DNA of 64,000 nucleotides, taken from contig NZ_CP040330.1 of the NCBI RefSeq assembly GCF_005576615.1, positions 62,001-126,000 on the forward strand, written 5' to 3'. Source of the DNA: Natrinema versiforme. GTDB taxonomy: Archaea; Halobacteriota; Halobacteria; Halobacteriales; Natrialbaceae. Under the pieces are notes generated by a model. The model was not told the origin of the DNA and searched no databases. It saw nothing but the letters and a program-made list of their open reading frames with translations. Shown here piece after piece: positions 31,981-41,054 of the stretch. Both the position numbers and the translations under genes were made by a program. Each line of letters begins with the position of its first letter. Within the stretch, counting starts at the first letter, position 1.

Positions 31981-33357
31981 ATGCAAGTCTTCGGATCGAG
32001 CGGGACGCGGGGCGTCGCCAACGAGGAGTTGACGCCCGCGTTCGTCCTGCGCGTCGCGAAAGCGGCGGGGACGATCTGGCGCGACGGCCGCGGTGGGGGC
32101 CGAGTCGCGATCGCTCGCGACACGCGCCACACGGGACGGATGCTGGCCGATGCGGCCGCCAGCGGACTGGCGAGTACCGGCACCGACGTCGACCGTCTCG
32201 GGATCGTCCCCACGCCGGGGGCACAGGCCTACGCCGAACGGGAAGGGGTCCCAGTGATCGTCATCACGGCCTCGCACAACCCGCCACCGTACAACGGCGT
32301 CAAACTAATCGGCAGCGACGGCGTCGAGCTCTCGATCGCCGCCCTCGAGACGATCGAAGAGACGCTGCTCGCGGAGTCCTTCGCCGTCGCCCCGTGGGAC
32401 GAGACGGGGCGCGTCCGCGAGATCGACGGCGTTCGACGGGAGTACGTGGACGAACTGCTCGCGGCCGCGGATCGGGAGACGATCGCCGACGCCAATCTCA
32501 CCGTGGCGCTCGACCCGGGCCACGGCGCGGGGTCGCTGACCAGTCCCGAATTCTTCCGGGAACTCGGCTGTCGCGTCGTCACCGTCAACGGTCAACCCGA
32601 CGGCCACTTCCCCGGCCGCGACCCCGAGCCGGTCCCCGACAACCTCACCGATCTCGGCCGGCTCGTCCGCGCGACCGACGCCGATGTCGGCATCGCCCAC
32701 GACGGCGACGCCGATCGGGCCATCTTCTTCGACGAAACCGGCGAGTACGTCGAGGGCGACGCCACCTTCGCCGCGCTCGCCGCCGCCGAACTCGAGGCCG
32801 GAGACACCACCGTCTCCGCCGTCAACGTCTCCCAGCGGCTCGTGGACGTGGTTGACGAGGTCGGGGCCGAACTCGAGCTCACCCCCATCGGCTCGACGAA
32901 CATCATCACGCGTATCGAGGAACTCGAGGCCGACGGCCAGCGGGTGCCGATCGCGGGCGAGGGCAACGGCGGGATCTTCTTCCCCGACTACCGGCTCTCG
33001 CGGGACGGGGCCTTCACGGCCGCGCGATTCCTCGAACTGGTCGCCCAGCGGCCAGTCAGCGAGATCGTCGCGCCCTACGACGGCTACGTGAACGTGCGGC
33101 GCAACGTCGAGTACGAGTCGACGGCCGAACGCGACGCGATGCTCGACGCCGCGGCCAATCAGGCCCACGCCGCAGATGCCGAACTCAACACCCGCGACGG
33201 CTACCGGCTGGACCACGGCGACGCGTGGGTGCTCGCCCGCCCCTCCGGGACCGAACCGCTGGTCCGGATCTACGCCGAGGCCCGCGACGGCGACCGCGCC
33301 GCGGAACTCGCCGGCGACATGTACGACGCGCTCGCCGCCGCGAAGGCCGACGTTTGA
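31981..33357 (+). CDS. glmM: phosphoglucosamine mutase
   Basis: Interconverts glucosamine 6-phosphate and 1-phosphate for UDP-GlcNAc and surface glycan synthesis. 458 aa from the ATG (a GTG one codon upstream is possible). Seen: the N-terminal FGSSGTRG substrate motif, the phosphoserine loop TASHNPPP (Ser98), the metal loop HDGDADRAIFF, the sugar-binding GEGNGGIFFPDY and the phosphate-binding RPSGTEPLVRIYAEA. These identify the alpha-D-phosphohexomutase family; the GlmM choice over PGM/PMM follows archaeal naming. Confidence in the exact sugar is moderate. Confidence 0.88.
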   Translation: MQVFGSSGTRGVANEELTPAFVLRVAKAAGTIWRDGRGGGRVAIARDTRHTGRMLADAAASGLASTGTDVDRLGIVPTPGAQAYAEREGVPVIVITASHNPPPYNGVKLIGSDGVELSIAALETIEETLLAESFAVAPWDETGRVREIDGVRREYVDELLAAADRETIADANLTVALDPGHGAGSLTSPEFFRELGCRVVTVNGQPDGHFPGRDPEPVPDNLTDLGRLVRATDADVGIAHDGDADRAIFFDETGEYVEGDATFAALAAAELEAGDTTVSAVNVSQRLVDVVDEVGAELELTPIGSTNIITRIEELEADGQRVPIAGEGNGGIFFPDYRLSRDGAFTAARFLELVAQRPVSEIVAPYDGYVNVRRNVEYESTAERDAMLDAAANQAHAADAELNTRDGYRLDHGDAWVLARPSGTEPLVRIYAEARDGDRAAELAGDMYDALAAAKADV

Positions 33358-33435
33358 ACCCGGGTTCTGCTGACAGATCCGAGCCGCGAACCGTACGGCC
33401 ATCATGTCTCGCTCCGTCCCGTGCAGTCGGCATGC

Positions 33436-33570
33436 GGTGGCGCGCGCTATCGCTCGTCCGAACGAGAGTGAGGACGACCGATGACACTGCGCGAGGGATG
33501 AGCGAGGACATAGTCCGAGCGAATCGGTTGGGGAGGGCGTGGCGATTCCTTGTTGCCACGATAGCAGGAC
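33436..33570 (+). repeat. dispersed structured repeat, family 1, copy B
   Basis: Same 5' block ggtggcgcgcgct and same 3' block ending gccacgatagcaggac as copy A. The hairpin pairs atcg with cgat and tcgtcc (33454-33459) with ggacga (33472-33477), a different sequence from copies A and C. It lies between glmM and uspA, which converge, with its 3' end 66 bp from the uspA stop. This is the minimal form without the extra hairpin of copy A. Confidence 0.75.
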
Positions 33571-33636
33571 GGTCTTTCCTGTTCGTCTCTTTTCGAAGCC
33601 TATTGTCCAGATTCCGGATCAGTTACGACCGGTCTA

Positions 33637-34032
33637 TCACGGAACGATCGTCACCGGAATCTCCGCACGCCGCGTGACTGCCTCCGCGACGCTGCCGAGC
33701 AACACCCGCGAGACGCCGGCTTTCCCCTCGCTGCCCATGACGATCGCGTCGACGCTCTCTTCGGCCGCGTACTCGAGGATCGCGTCCGCCGCCCCGCTCC
33801 CCGTGACGACGGCCGTCTCGACCGCCTCGTCGTACTCGTCGGCGAGCGCGCGAACGTCGGCGAAGAAAGCTGGCTCGTCGTCCCCCGCGACGACGCTGCC
33901 GTAGTCCGCCTCGAGGTCGTCGACCGCGTGGACGACCGTCATGCGATCGGCCGGCACCCACTCGAGGGCGTGCTCGAGTGCCGCTCGCGCCGGATCGGAG
34001 CCGTCCATCGGGACGAGGACGTGTCTGGTCAT
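33637..34032 (-). CDS. universal stress protein UspA family
   Basis: 131 aa, single domain. Seen: the N-terminal VLVPMDGSDPARAALEHAL strand-helix and the ATP-binding loop pattern MGSEGKAGVSRVLLGSVAEAV (GX2GX9GS), followed by the closing strand EIPVTIVP. The ATP-binding class of Usp dimers is implied. Such proteins respond to stress but the specific role is unknown. The start is the ATG giving MTRHVLVPMDG. It converges with glmM across repeat copy B. Confidence 0.92.
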   Translation of the reverse strand: MTRHVLVPMDGSDPARAALEHALEWVPADRMTVVHAVDDLEADYGSVVAGDDEPAFFADVRALADEYDEAVETAVVTGSGAADAILEYAAEESVDAIVMGSEGKAGVSRVLLGSVAEAVTRRAEIPVTIVP

Positions 34033-34100
34033 ACGCGACCATTCGGAGAGTAGCGGCTAAAACCCGGGGTCGGTGGCGTCTCCTGTTCGGGCTCCCGGAC

Positions 34101-35279
34101 TCAGACCGGATCTTCGGTCTCGAGCGCGTCCTCGAGTCGCTCCCGTTCGGTCCGGAGGGCCTCGAGTTCGTCCGCGACGCGACCGTCGGTCAGGCGCTCG
34201 CGCTCGGCGGGGCTGAGTTGGGCGACCGCCTGCGCGGCGGTCTGCAGGCGGTCGTAGTCGGGATCGGTCGCGAGCAGGCGAACCTCGCGCAGCGCCGCGA
34301 CGGTGTCTTCGTCGGCGATCCGGGTGACGAACGGGCGGTACTCCCGCGCCCGACGGCGCAGTGCGCCGGCCGGCTCAGGGGGCCAGTCGATCGTCAGCGG
34401 CTCGGCGTCGATCCCGTCGAGATACGTCTGCTGAGTCGCCACATTGCGCTTGAGTTCGTCCGCGCTGTCGACGTAGTGCGAGAGCTTCGACCGGGAGTAG
34501 TCGGCGTACTCGAGCAGTTCGGGGATCGTGTACTCGCCGGCCGAATTCTCGCGCACGTAGCCCGCCAGATCCTCGGGCGGCCGCTCATAATTCACGAACG
34601 GATACCACTGACTGCGCTCGAGCAGGTCGAACACCTCGCGCGCGCTGGCCTCGAGTCGGTACGCCGCGAACGCCTCGCGGACGGCCTCGTTGTAGGTCTC
34701 GATCGGCGCTCGCAGGCGCTCGACCGGCGCGTCGAGATCCGCGTTCGCCAACTCGAGCAGCCGTTCGCGCTCGTCGATCTCGTCGCCCAGTCCCCGCAGG
34801 CGTTTGGCGGCCGCTTTTCGGGCCTCAGCCAACTCCTCGCGGGCGGCCTCGCGGTCCTCGAGCAGGTCGGCGTACTCGGCGGCCGGCTCGAGGCACTCGC
34901 GGGCGCGCTCGAAGTCCGATTCGCTGAGCCGGCGCTTGTCAATCGCCTCGAGGGCGTCCTCGAAGGCCTCGTACTCGGGGAGATCCTCGGACAGCCCGGA
35001 GACGAGCCCGTCGAACTTCCCCTCGAGTTCGATGTAGGCCTGGAAGTTCTCCTTGCCGGTCCCGGTCGCGCGGTCGACGTAGTCCTCGAGGAGGGTCGTC
35101 GCGTTCCGGTAGGCCGCCGTCACTTCCTCGACGGTCTCTTCGCCGTGGTCCGCGATCCGTTCGTCGGCCGTCGCGAGTCGCTTCCGGGCGGCTTCGAGGG
35201 ACTCGAGTGGCGTCGGCTCGCCGGTACGCCGGTCGGGAGCGCTCGAGCCGGCGTCGGCGGGAGGGGCGCGTTCGCTCAT
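34101..35279 (-). CDS. long coiled-coil protein, DUF7118-like
   Basis: 392 aa, highly charged and almost entirely helical. Long Glu/Ala/Arg/Leu-rich coiled-coil stretches run from about residue 25 to 175 (for example LEDREAAREELAEARKAA) and again near the C terminus (EELEALRTERERLEDALE). A less helical centre contains SQWYPFVNYERPPEDLAGYV and YTIPELLEYADYSRSKLSHYV. No Walker or zinc-hook motif is seen, so it is not an SMC/Rad50 ATPase. It starts 1 bp after hisI stops, on the same strand, so translation is probably coupled. The DUF name is tentative. Confidence 0.8.
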   Translation of the reverse strand: MSERAPPADAGSSAPDRRTGEPTPLESLEAARKRLATADERIADHGEETVEEVTAAYRNATTLLEDYVDRATGTGKENFQAYIELEGKFDGLVSGLSEDLPEYEAFEDALEAIDKRRLSESDFERARECLEPAAEYADLLEDREAAREELAEARKAAAKRLRGLGDEIDERERLLELANADLDAPVERLRAPIETYNEAVREAFAAYRLEASAREVFDLLERSQWYPFVNYERPPEDLAGYVRENSAGEYTIPELLEYADYSRSKLSHYVDSADELKRNVATQQTYLDGIDAEPLTIDWPPEPAGALRRRAREYRPFVTRIADEDTVAALREVRLLATDPDYDRLQTAAQAVAQLSPAERERLTDGRVADELEALRTERERLEDALETEDPV

Positions 35280-35280
35280 C

Positions 35281-35649
35281 TCACTCGTAGACTGCGTCGG
35301 GATCGAACACCTGTTCGCCGACGTTCTCGCCGTCGATCGTCCGGTAGAAACACGACCGGTGGCCGGTGTGACACGCGCCGCCCTCCTGGTCGACCAGATA
35401 GAGGAGCGTATCGGCGTCGCAGTCCACCCGGACCTCTTCGACGGCTTGGACGTGGCCGCTCGTCGCGCCCTTCTCCCAGAGCTCGTCCCGACTCCGGGAG
35501 TAGTAGTGCGCTCGACCGGTCTCGCGCGTCCGCTCGAGGGCGTCCGGCGAGACGTACGCGAGCATCAGTACCTCGCCGGTGTCGGCGTCCTGTGCCACGG
35601 CGGGGACGAGTCCGTCCTCGCCGAAGTCGACCGAAACGTCGTCGTCCAT
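35281..35649 (-). CDS. hisI: phosphoribosyl-AMP cyclohydrolase
   Basis: Opens the adenine ring of PR-AMP, the third step of histidine synthesis. 122 aa, the usual size of the single-domain archaeal HisI. Seen: [26 protein letters not shown], the [11 protein letters not shown] motif, the metal site [11 protein letters not shown] and the Cys-containing zinc site [12 protein letters not shown]. Start at the ATG giving [14 protein letters not shown] coiled-coil gene follows with one base between; a functional connection is not apparent. The pyrophosphohydrolase step (hisE) is not in this window. Confidence 0.95.
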   Translation of the reverse strand: MDDDVSVDFGEDGLVPAVAQDADTGEVLMLAYVSPDALERTRETGRAHYYSRSRDELWEKGATSGHVQAVEEVRVDCDADTLLYLVDQEGGACHTGHRSCFYRTIDGENVGEQVFDPDAVYE

Positions 35650-36052
35650 ACTCGCGGTATCGGTCGGCCGAGCGATAGGTCTTTTGCCGCTGGTGGCGGC
35701 ACGCATCGCTGCTCGAAAACGGCGGAATCAAAAAAAGTCGGAGCGGTGTTAGCGGCCGGTCCAACTCCAGCGGCCGAGGAGGAATCGGACGGCCGCGTAC
35801 ACTCGGAACCTGCGACGTCCTCGAGGGCGCTCTTCGTCGGTTGCTGTACTGGACCGCGGTACGGAATCGCCATGTCTCTCGCCTCCTACGGGAAATAGGC
35901 TCCCGGAGGCAGTAAAGCGCGCTCATGAACGGACTGACTGCCTGAGTGAGGAGACCGAGTACGATTTTGGAATAGCACTCGTTTCGAATCCGTCCTCTAC
36001 TGACCTATAGCGGTGCTTTTAGTAATGATCGGCCCTAGATGTACAACTAACA
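35650..36052. other. intergenic region between hisI and vapB
   Basis: About 400 bp between divergent genes. A 100-residue minus-strand frame (35565-35873) overlaps hisI and lacks coding character, so no gene is called. The last 60 bp before 36053 contain cttttagtaat near 36015, a likely TATA element for vapB, with a very short or absent leader. Confidence 0.5.
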
Positions 36053-36349
36053 ATGAGTAGTAATACGCACACTCCAGAAGTTGTACGCGTCTCCCAGAAG
36101 GGCCAGACGACGATTCCGAAGGCACTCCGAGAGAAGTTCGGCATCGAGACGCCGGGCGAGGTGTTCGTCTACGAGGAGGGCGAACGGATCGTCATCGAAC
36201 CCGTCCCATCACCCGAGGAACTCCACGGGATTCACGCCGGCGGGCGCGAATCCGGAACGGTTACCGATCGAGTCCGAGAACTCAAAGACGCCGACCATCG
36301 CCGCGAGGAGGAGACCCTCGAACGCCTCCGGCCGGATAGTGACGAATGA
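36053..36349 (+). CDS. vapB: AbrB/SpoVT-type antitoxin (VapB)
   Basis: 98 aa. Seen: an N-terminal swapped-hairpin AbrB domain VRVSQKGQTTIPKALREKFG (residues 11-30), GEVFVYEEGERIVIEPV, and an acidic, Glu/Arg-rich C-terminal tail (TDRVRELKDADHRREEETLERL) suited to bind and block the toxin. It overlaps the PIN-domain gene by four bases (ATGA), the classic toxin-antitoxin arrangement, so the pair is autoregulated by analogy. The toxin partner is next. Confidence 0.9.
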   Translation: MSSNTHTPEVVRVSQKGQTTIPKALREKFGIETPGEVFVYEEGERIVIEPVPSPEELHGIHAGGRESGTVTDRVRELKDADHRREEETLERLRPDSDE

Positions 36350-36786
36350 GCGATTGCTACGTTTTCGATACCGAGGCGATTATCGCGTATCTTTACGGCG
36401 AACCCGGCCACGAAACCGTTGCGACGGTCCTTTCTGCTGTCTTCGACGGCGATGCTGACGGCTTTCTCGCGGAGCCAAATGCCACCGAAGTATTCTATCT
36501 CGTCGCCCGTTTCGAAGGGACGGAAACCGAAACGCCGACCACCGACTCGTTTCGCATCGCCGATCGAGATCTCCGCGCGATCGAGCGCCGAGGACTGACC
36601 GTTACGTCTGCTGACTGGCGACTCACCGGGCGGGTCAAAGCTGACGGTCACATTTCACTGGCCGACGCGGCTGCTGTTGCACTCGCATATGAACGAGATG
36701 CGACGCTTCTCGTCGGTGGTGACGACGATTTCGACGAACTCCCTCTCGAAGTATCGTGCAAACGATTCCGCGACCACGGCGTATAG
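36346..36786 (+). CDS. vapC: PIN-domain ribonuclease toxin (VapC)
   Basis: 146 aa PIN nuclease. Seen: the metal-binding acids Asp8 in YVFDTEAIIAYL, Glu48 in NATEVFYL, Asp107 in HISLADAAAVALA, and an Asp cluster at 126-128 followed by Asp130 in LLVGGDDDFDEL. The order fits the PIN fold. VapC toxins cleave tRNA or rRNA sites; the target here is not inferable. It is coupled to vapB by a four-base overlap. No mobile-element signals surround the pair, and it may be a stable chromosomal module. Confidence 0.92.
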   Translation: MSDCYVFDTEAIIAYLYGEPGHETVATVLSAVFDGDADGFLAEPNATEVFYLVARFEGTETETPTTDSFRIADRDLRAIERRGLTVTSADWRLTGRVKADGHISLADAAAVALAYERDATLLVGGDDDFDELPLEVSCKRFRDHGV

Positions 36787-36873
36787 CCCCTGATTCTGAG
36801 ACATGACGGGACACCGCTTCGGATCGAGACGAAAAATAGCGCTCCGTCAGTCGGTTCGACTCCTCGAGGCCGA

Positions 36874-38460
36874 TCAGGCCTGTCCGTTCAGCGTGATGTC
36901 GCTGACGCCGATGACGCGCTCGTCGTCCTCGAGTTCCGCTTTGGCTTCGGCGGGAACTTCGCTGTCGACGTTGTAGACGGTGAGCGCTTCGCCGCCGATG
37001 GTCTCGCGGGCGTTGAACATGCCGGCGATGTTGACGCCGTGGTTGCCCATGACGGAGCCGATGAGGCCGATGACGCCGGGCTCGTCGGTGTTTCGCGTGA
37101 CGACCATCCGGCCGTGGGGGATGGCGTCGACGCGGTAGCCGTCGATGCGGACGATGCGCGGGTCGTCGCCCGCGAAGAGGGTTCCGTCGACGGAGACCTC
37201 GTCGTCGTCGTTGCTGACGGTCACGGAGATCAGGCTCTGGAAATCCTCGGCCTGTCGGGTCTTGGATTCGGTGACGTCGACGCCGCGGTCCTCGGCGATC
37301 TGGGGCGCGTTGACGGCGTTGACCTGCCACTCGAGGGGCTGGAAGACGCCCTTGAGCGCGCTCGCGGTGACGAACTCGACGTCCTCGTCGGCGATGTCGC
37401 CCTCGTAGGTGACCTCGACGGTCTCGATGCGGCCCTCGAGCAGTTGGGCGGCGACCTTGCCGGCGGTTTCGGCGAGGTCGATGTAGGGCTCGACGCGGGG
37501 GAACGCGCTCTCGTCGATCGAGGGCGCGTTGAGCGCGTTCGCGACCGGCTCGCCGACCAGCGCGGCGTTGACCTGCTCGGCGGTGGAGGTGGCGACGTTC
37601 TCCTGTGCGGCCTCCGTCGAGGCCCCGAGGTGGGGCGTGACGATGATGTCGTCGTGCTCGAGCAGCGGCGAGTCCGCGGCGAGCGGTTCCTCGGCGAAGA
37701 CGTCGAGCGCCGCGCCGGCGAGGGTGCCGTCCTCGACTTTCGCCGCGAGGGCGTCCTCGTCGACGACGCCGCCGCGGGCGCAGTTGATCAGGTAGCCGTC
37801 GCCCAGCAGATCGAGTTCGTCCTCACCGATCAGCCCCTCCGTTTCGGGGGTCAGCGGCGTGTGAACGGTCACGAAGTCGGCGGCCTCGAGACACGGCTCG
37901 AACTCGACGAGTTCGGCGCCGATGCGCTCGGCGCGCTCCTCGCTGATGTAGGGGTCGTAGGCGACGATGTCCATGCCCAGCGAGTCGAGTTTCTTGGCGA
38001 CCTCCTGCCCGACGCGGCCGAGGCCGACGACGCCCAGCGTCTTGCCGTCGAGTTCGGCGCCGAGGTAGTCGCTTTTCGCCCACTCGCCGTTCTTCAGGCG
38101 GATGTGGGCCTGTGGGATCGAGCGCGCGGCTGCGAACGTCATCGCGACGGTGTGTTCGGCCGCCGCGCGAACGTTCCCCTCGGGAGCGTTGGCGACGATG
38201 ACGCCGTTGTCTTTCGCGGCGTCGATGTCGATGTTGTCGACGCCGATCCCCGCTCGGCCGACGATGACCAGTTCCTCGGCGGCGTCGAGGACGTCTTCGG
38301 TGACCTCCGTCCCCGAGCGAACGATCATGCCGTTCGCGTCGGCAACCGCCTCGAGGAGGTCGTCGTCCTCGAGTTCGTAGCCCGTCTCGACCTCGTGGCC
38401 GGCGTCTCTGAGTACGTCCAGACCCGCATCGGCGATGGGATCCGTGACGAGAACCTTCAT
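36874..38460 (-). CDS. serA: D-3-phosphoglycerate dehydrogenase, serine biosynthesis
   Basis: Oxidises 3-phosphoglycerate, first step of serine synthesis. 528 aa from the ATG giving MKVLVTDPIADAGLD. Seen: NAD-binding Rossmann motif VVGLGRVGQEVAKKL, the active-site RGGVVDEDAL and HLGASTEAAQENV with the catalytic His. An intervening domain at about 320-440 and a C-terminal ACT domain (VTRNTDEPGVIGLIGSVMGNH) follow, as in long SerA proteins feedback-regulated by serine. serB lies on the opposite strand 1.2 kb away. Confidence 0.96.
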   Translation of the reverse strand: MKVLVTDPIADAGLDVLRDAGHEVETGYELEDDDLLEAVADANGMIVRSGTEVTEDVLDAAEELVIVGRAGIGVDNIDIDAAKDNGVIVANAPEGNVRAAAEHTVAMTFAAARSIPQAHIRLKNGEWAKSDYLGAELDGKTLGVVGLGRVGQEVAKKLDSLGMDIVAYDPYISEERAERIGAELVEFEPCLEAADFVTVHTPLTPETEGLIGEDELDLLGDGYLINCARGGVVDEDALAAKVEDGTLAGAALDVFAEEPLAADSPLLEHDDIIVTPHLGASTEAAQENVATSTAEQVNAALVGEPVANALNAPSIDESAFPRVEPYIDLAETAGKVAAQLLEGRIETVEVTYEGDIADEDVEFVTASALKGVFQPLEWQVNAVNAPQIAEDRGVDVTESKTRQAEDFQSLISVTVSNDDDEVSVDGTLFAGDDPRIVRIDGYRVDAIPHGRMVVTRNTDEPGVIGLIGSVMGNHGVNIAGMFNARETIGGEALTVYNVDSEVPAEAKAELEDDERVIGVSDITLNGQA

Positions 38461-38813
38461 GCGCGAGACAACCGTGTGGAGCATGTAAACCCTTCCGTTG
38501 TGGTCGGAGGTGGCAAAAAATACCGCGGTCGACCGCGTGTCCGTTTCCGGACTGACAGCTCCGTGCCGTTCTCCCGGCGTCGTCCGTCTCGTGTTGCTGA
38601 CACGAGCGGTCGATCCGTGCTCGAGCCGACGGCGGTCGCCGGGCAGTTCGGAGCCGTGTGCCAGCGGGTGGGCCCGTCGCTGTCGATCGGGCGTCGCGGA
38701 TCGTCTTCCCAGTGAGATCCCGACCGGTGACGATCGTCAAGACCCCGGTCGACGAAAGTGCGTAGTCGTTTCAGCACCGGATCTCGAGCGCCCATCTCAG
38801 CCGACCGCCGGCC
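38461..38813. other. intergenic region, nothing firm
   Basis: About 350 bp upstream of serA and downstream of the membrane protein at 38814. It contains ggtggcaaaaaataccgcgg near 38507. Overlapping long frames are GC-driven. No RNA or repeat was recognised. Confidence 0.4.
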
Positions 38814-39491
38814 TTAGCGGTCATCGGCCAGCAGTCGCGGGACGGCGGCGACGGCGGCTCCGATCGCGACGAAGACAACGACGGTCCCGCCAATCGTCAG
38901 AAAGAAGGACACGTCGGTCGGCACGGTGATCGGCTCCGGATTAGTCCCTTCGGGCGTCCACGTGGCGATCAGCGAGAGGCCGACCGCTATCGCGAGGTAG
39001 CTCAGTCCGAACGAGCCGAGCGCGAGGCCGGCGTCCGAACGCGTCTCGAGGCGGACGGAGCGAACGAGCAGATAGCCGGCGACCAGCAACACGACGACCG
39101 GAACGAGCGCGGTAACGTGGCTGAGGAAGCCTTGACCCATTCTAAATCCGAAGCCGATCGATTCGCCGCCCTGTTCGATCGGTGCACCGTGGCTCCCCAG
39201 CGTCACGAGCCCCGCGAGGATCCACCGGCTCGGCTCGTCGTCCGCTCCCGTTCCCGACACTGCGATCAGTACGCTCACGAAGTGATAGGCCACCGCGTAG
39301 ACGACCGCGAAGGCACTCACGCCCGACGCGAGCCCGGCTTTCCACGGCGAAACGGCCAGTTTTCGCCGCCTGCGACGCGGACCGTCGGTCGGATCGTCGC
39401 CATTTCCGCCGTCCCCGCCGTCCTCGCTCTCGTCGGGTTCCCGTTCGTCCTCGAGCGAGGGCCCCGTCTCGTACTGCTGATTCGATGACAT
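38814..39491 (-). CDS. haloarchaeal multi-pass membrane protein, 225 aa
   Basis: Start taken at the ATG giving MSSNQQYETGPSLED. Seen: an acidic N-terminal tail (about 1-45, DESEDGGDGGNGDDPTDG followed by Arg-rich RRRRRK), then five hydrophobic segments (about 50-72, 80-100, 120-145, 155-175 and 188-215). The overall layout resembles the protein at 41055-41906 (acidic tail, then membrane bundle) and they may be distant relatives. No transport or enzyme motif. Divergent from serB, sharing a 153-bp promoter region. Confidence 0.7.
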   Translation of the reverse strand: MSSNQQYETGPSLEDEREPDESEDGGDGGNGDDPTDGPRRRRRKLAVSPWKAGLASGVSAFAVVYAVAYHFVSVLIAVSGTGADDEPSRWILAGLVTLGSHGAPIEQGGESIGFGFRMGQGFLSHVTALVPVVVLLVAGYLLVRSVRLETRSDAGLALGSFGLSYLAIAVGLSLIATWTPEGTNPEPITVPTDVSFFLTIGGTVVVFVAIGAAVAAVPRLLADDR

Positions 39492-39644
39492 GTGCCCGGC
39501 AACGAACGACGACCGGGAATACGTTTCGGTCGTTCGACGCGTGGAACCAGCACCGTCTCGAGCGACCGTCCGCGGCCTCGACGGCGAGCCGTCGCGGAAC
39601 CGAAACCTGAACTGGTTTATCCGGGGACCGACAATCGGTGCGCA

Positions 39645-40289
39645 ATGACAGTCGTCGCTTTCGACTTCGACGGGACGCTTTCCGACTCCGAAATGACCGT
39701 GCTGCTCGGCGACCGCCGCGGCGTCGCCGCGGACATGGACGAGATCACCGAGCGCGCGATGAACGACGAGATCGAGTACGCCGAGAGCCTGCGCAAGCGC
39801 GCGGCCCTGCTCGAGGGGCTCCCGGAGGCTGAGGCCGAGGCGGCCTTCGACGAGGTCGTCCTCCGCGAGGGTGCGGCCGACCTCATCGCGGAACTGAACG
39901 ACGCCGGCGTCACCACCGCCATCCTCACGGGCGGGTTCGAACGCGGCGTCGCGGCCGCTCTCGAGCGCGAGGGCGTTGCCGTCGATCACATCGTCTCGAA
40001 CCGACTCCCGATGAAAGCGGACGAACTCACGGGCGCGGTCGAGGGACCGCTGATCGAGGGCACCAAGGACGACGCGCTCGAGGACCTCGCCGACGACGTC
40101 GGCGTCGACCTCGCGGACACCGTGGCGGTCGGCGACGGCGCGAACGACCTGCCGATGCTCGAGGTCGCAGGACTGGCGATCGGCTTCGAGCCGAAGCCGG
40201 CGGTCGAACCCCACTGTGACGTCGTCGTCACGTCGATGGCCGAGGCCCGCGAGACGTTGGTCGACGACGGCGTGCTCGCCCACCACTGA
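39645..40289 (+). CDS. serB: phosphoserine phosphatase
   Basis: Dephosphorylates phosphoserine, last step of serine synthesis. 214 aa HAD-family protein. Seen: motif I DFDGTLSD (Asp7, Asp9), motif II in AILTGGFERGVAAAL, motif III Lys region with IEGTKDDALEDL, and motif IV VAVGDGANDLPMLEVAG with the Asp pair, the SerB signature. Start at the ATG giving MTVVAFDFDG; a TATA-like tttatccg lies about 27 bp upstream, suggesting a leaderless transcript. With serA it supports serine synthesis, while the transaminase step is not obvious here. Confidence 0.94.
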   Translation: MTVVAFDFDGTLSDSEMTVLLGDRRGVAADMDEITERAMNDEIEYAESLRKRAALLEGLPEAEAEAAFDEVVLREGAADLIAELNDAGVTTAILTGGFERGVAAALEREGVAVDHIVSNRLPMKADELTGAVEGPLIEGTKDDALEDLADDVGVDLADTVAVGDGANDLPMLEVAGLAIGFEPKPAVEPHCDVVVTSMAEARETLVDDGVLAHH

Positions 40290-40486
40290 GCCGTCGGCGA
40301 TACGCACGATTTATCGTTCGTAACCGGCTGTTGTCGGTTCGCATCTCTCGCCCGATTCCGGACAGTCGGTCGCTATTCACCGTTCTCGTTAATCGAGCCG
40401 AACCGTCAATTTCCGGCGACTCTCAGGCCTAACGACCCATTTCTCCACCGAGAGAGTTTTAACTCATAGCCGAGTAAGTGCTCTTG

Positions 40487-40867
40487 ATGATGTGGCAAGA
40501 CTTCGTATTCATGCTCGGAAGCGGCCTCTCGATCGTCTTTCTCGCGCCGACCCTGCGCGACTCGAGTGCGCGGGTCCCGCTCGGCACGAGCCTCCCGTCG
40601 ATGGGGATCGGGTTCATTTACAGTATGACCTTCTTCACGCTCGGGATGACCTTCTCCGCGACGGGCGCGTTCGCCGCCGGGTCGATGTGGTCGCTGATCG
40701 CCCTGTTCCGGTCGCCCCAGGGCATCTCGATGAAACTCGTCGCCCGCGAAAACCTCGCGCTGTTCGTCTCCGACGTGCAGTACTGGCTCGCCCGCCGACG
40801 GTCGGACACGACTCACGCCGAACAGTACGCCCCGTTCGAGCACAGTCCCGACCAGCAGCAGTACTAA
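40487..40867 (+). CDS. small haloarchaeal membrane protein, 126 aa
   Basis: Start at the first of two adjacent ATG codons giving MMWQDFVFMLGSG. Seen: about three hydrophobic segments (7-22, 40-58 and 62-78), with Arg/Asp-rich loop LRDSSARVPLGTSLP, then a polar C-terminal tail SDVQYWLARRRSDTTHAEQYAPFEHSP. A TATA-like gttttaa near 40456 is 30 bp upstream. Family not recognised; similar proteins with this GIGFIYSMTFFTLGMTFSATG core appear conserved in haloarchaea from memory, without known role. Confidence 0.65.
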   Translation: MMWQDFVFMLGSGLSIVFLAPTLRDSSARVPLGTSLPSMGIGFIYSMTFFTLGMTFSATGAFAAGSMWSLIALFRSPQGISMKLVARENLALFVSDVQYWLARRRSDTTHAEQYAPFEHSPDQQQY

Positions 40868-41054
40868 TCTTCCGGCGCGCAGTCTGAATTCGTTCCCGTT
40901 CCCGTTCTTCTCGACAGCGGACCGCTCGATAATCGTCCGACGATCGCTCTCAGCGGTGCGATTCGGACGCGGATCCGTTCTCAGCGTCGGTCGCGGCGAA
41001 AAATGAATCGTCCTGCGACACTGTCCGTCTCGAGAGCAACGTCTCCTCGTCCCG

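Noticed and set aside
35565-35873. 102-codon minus frame upstream of hisI
   Set aside because: It overlaps the hisI coding region in another frame and lacks coding character in the non-overlapping part.
36635-37330. 231-codon minus frame near serA
   Set aside because: Extremely Arg/His-rich frame-shifted reading of serA.
37039-38715. 558-codon plus frame over serA
   Set aside because: Antisense shadow; the SerA signature motifs are on the minus strand.
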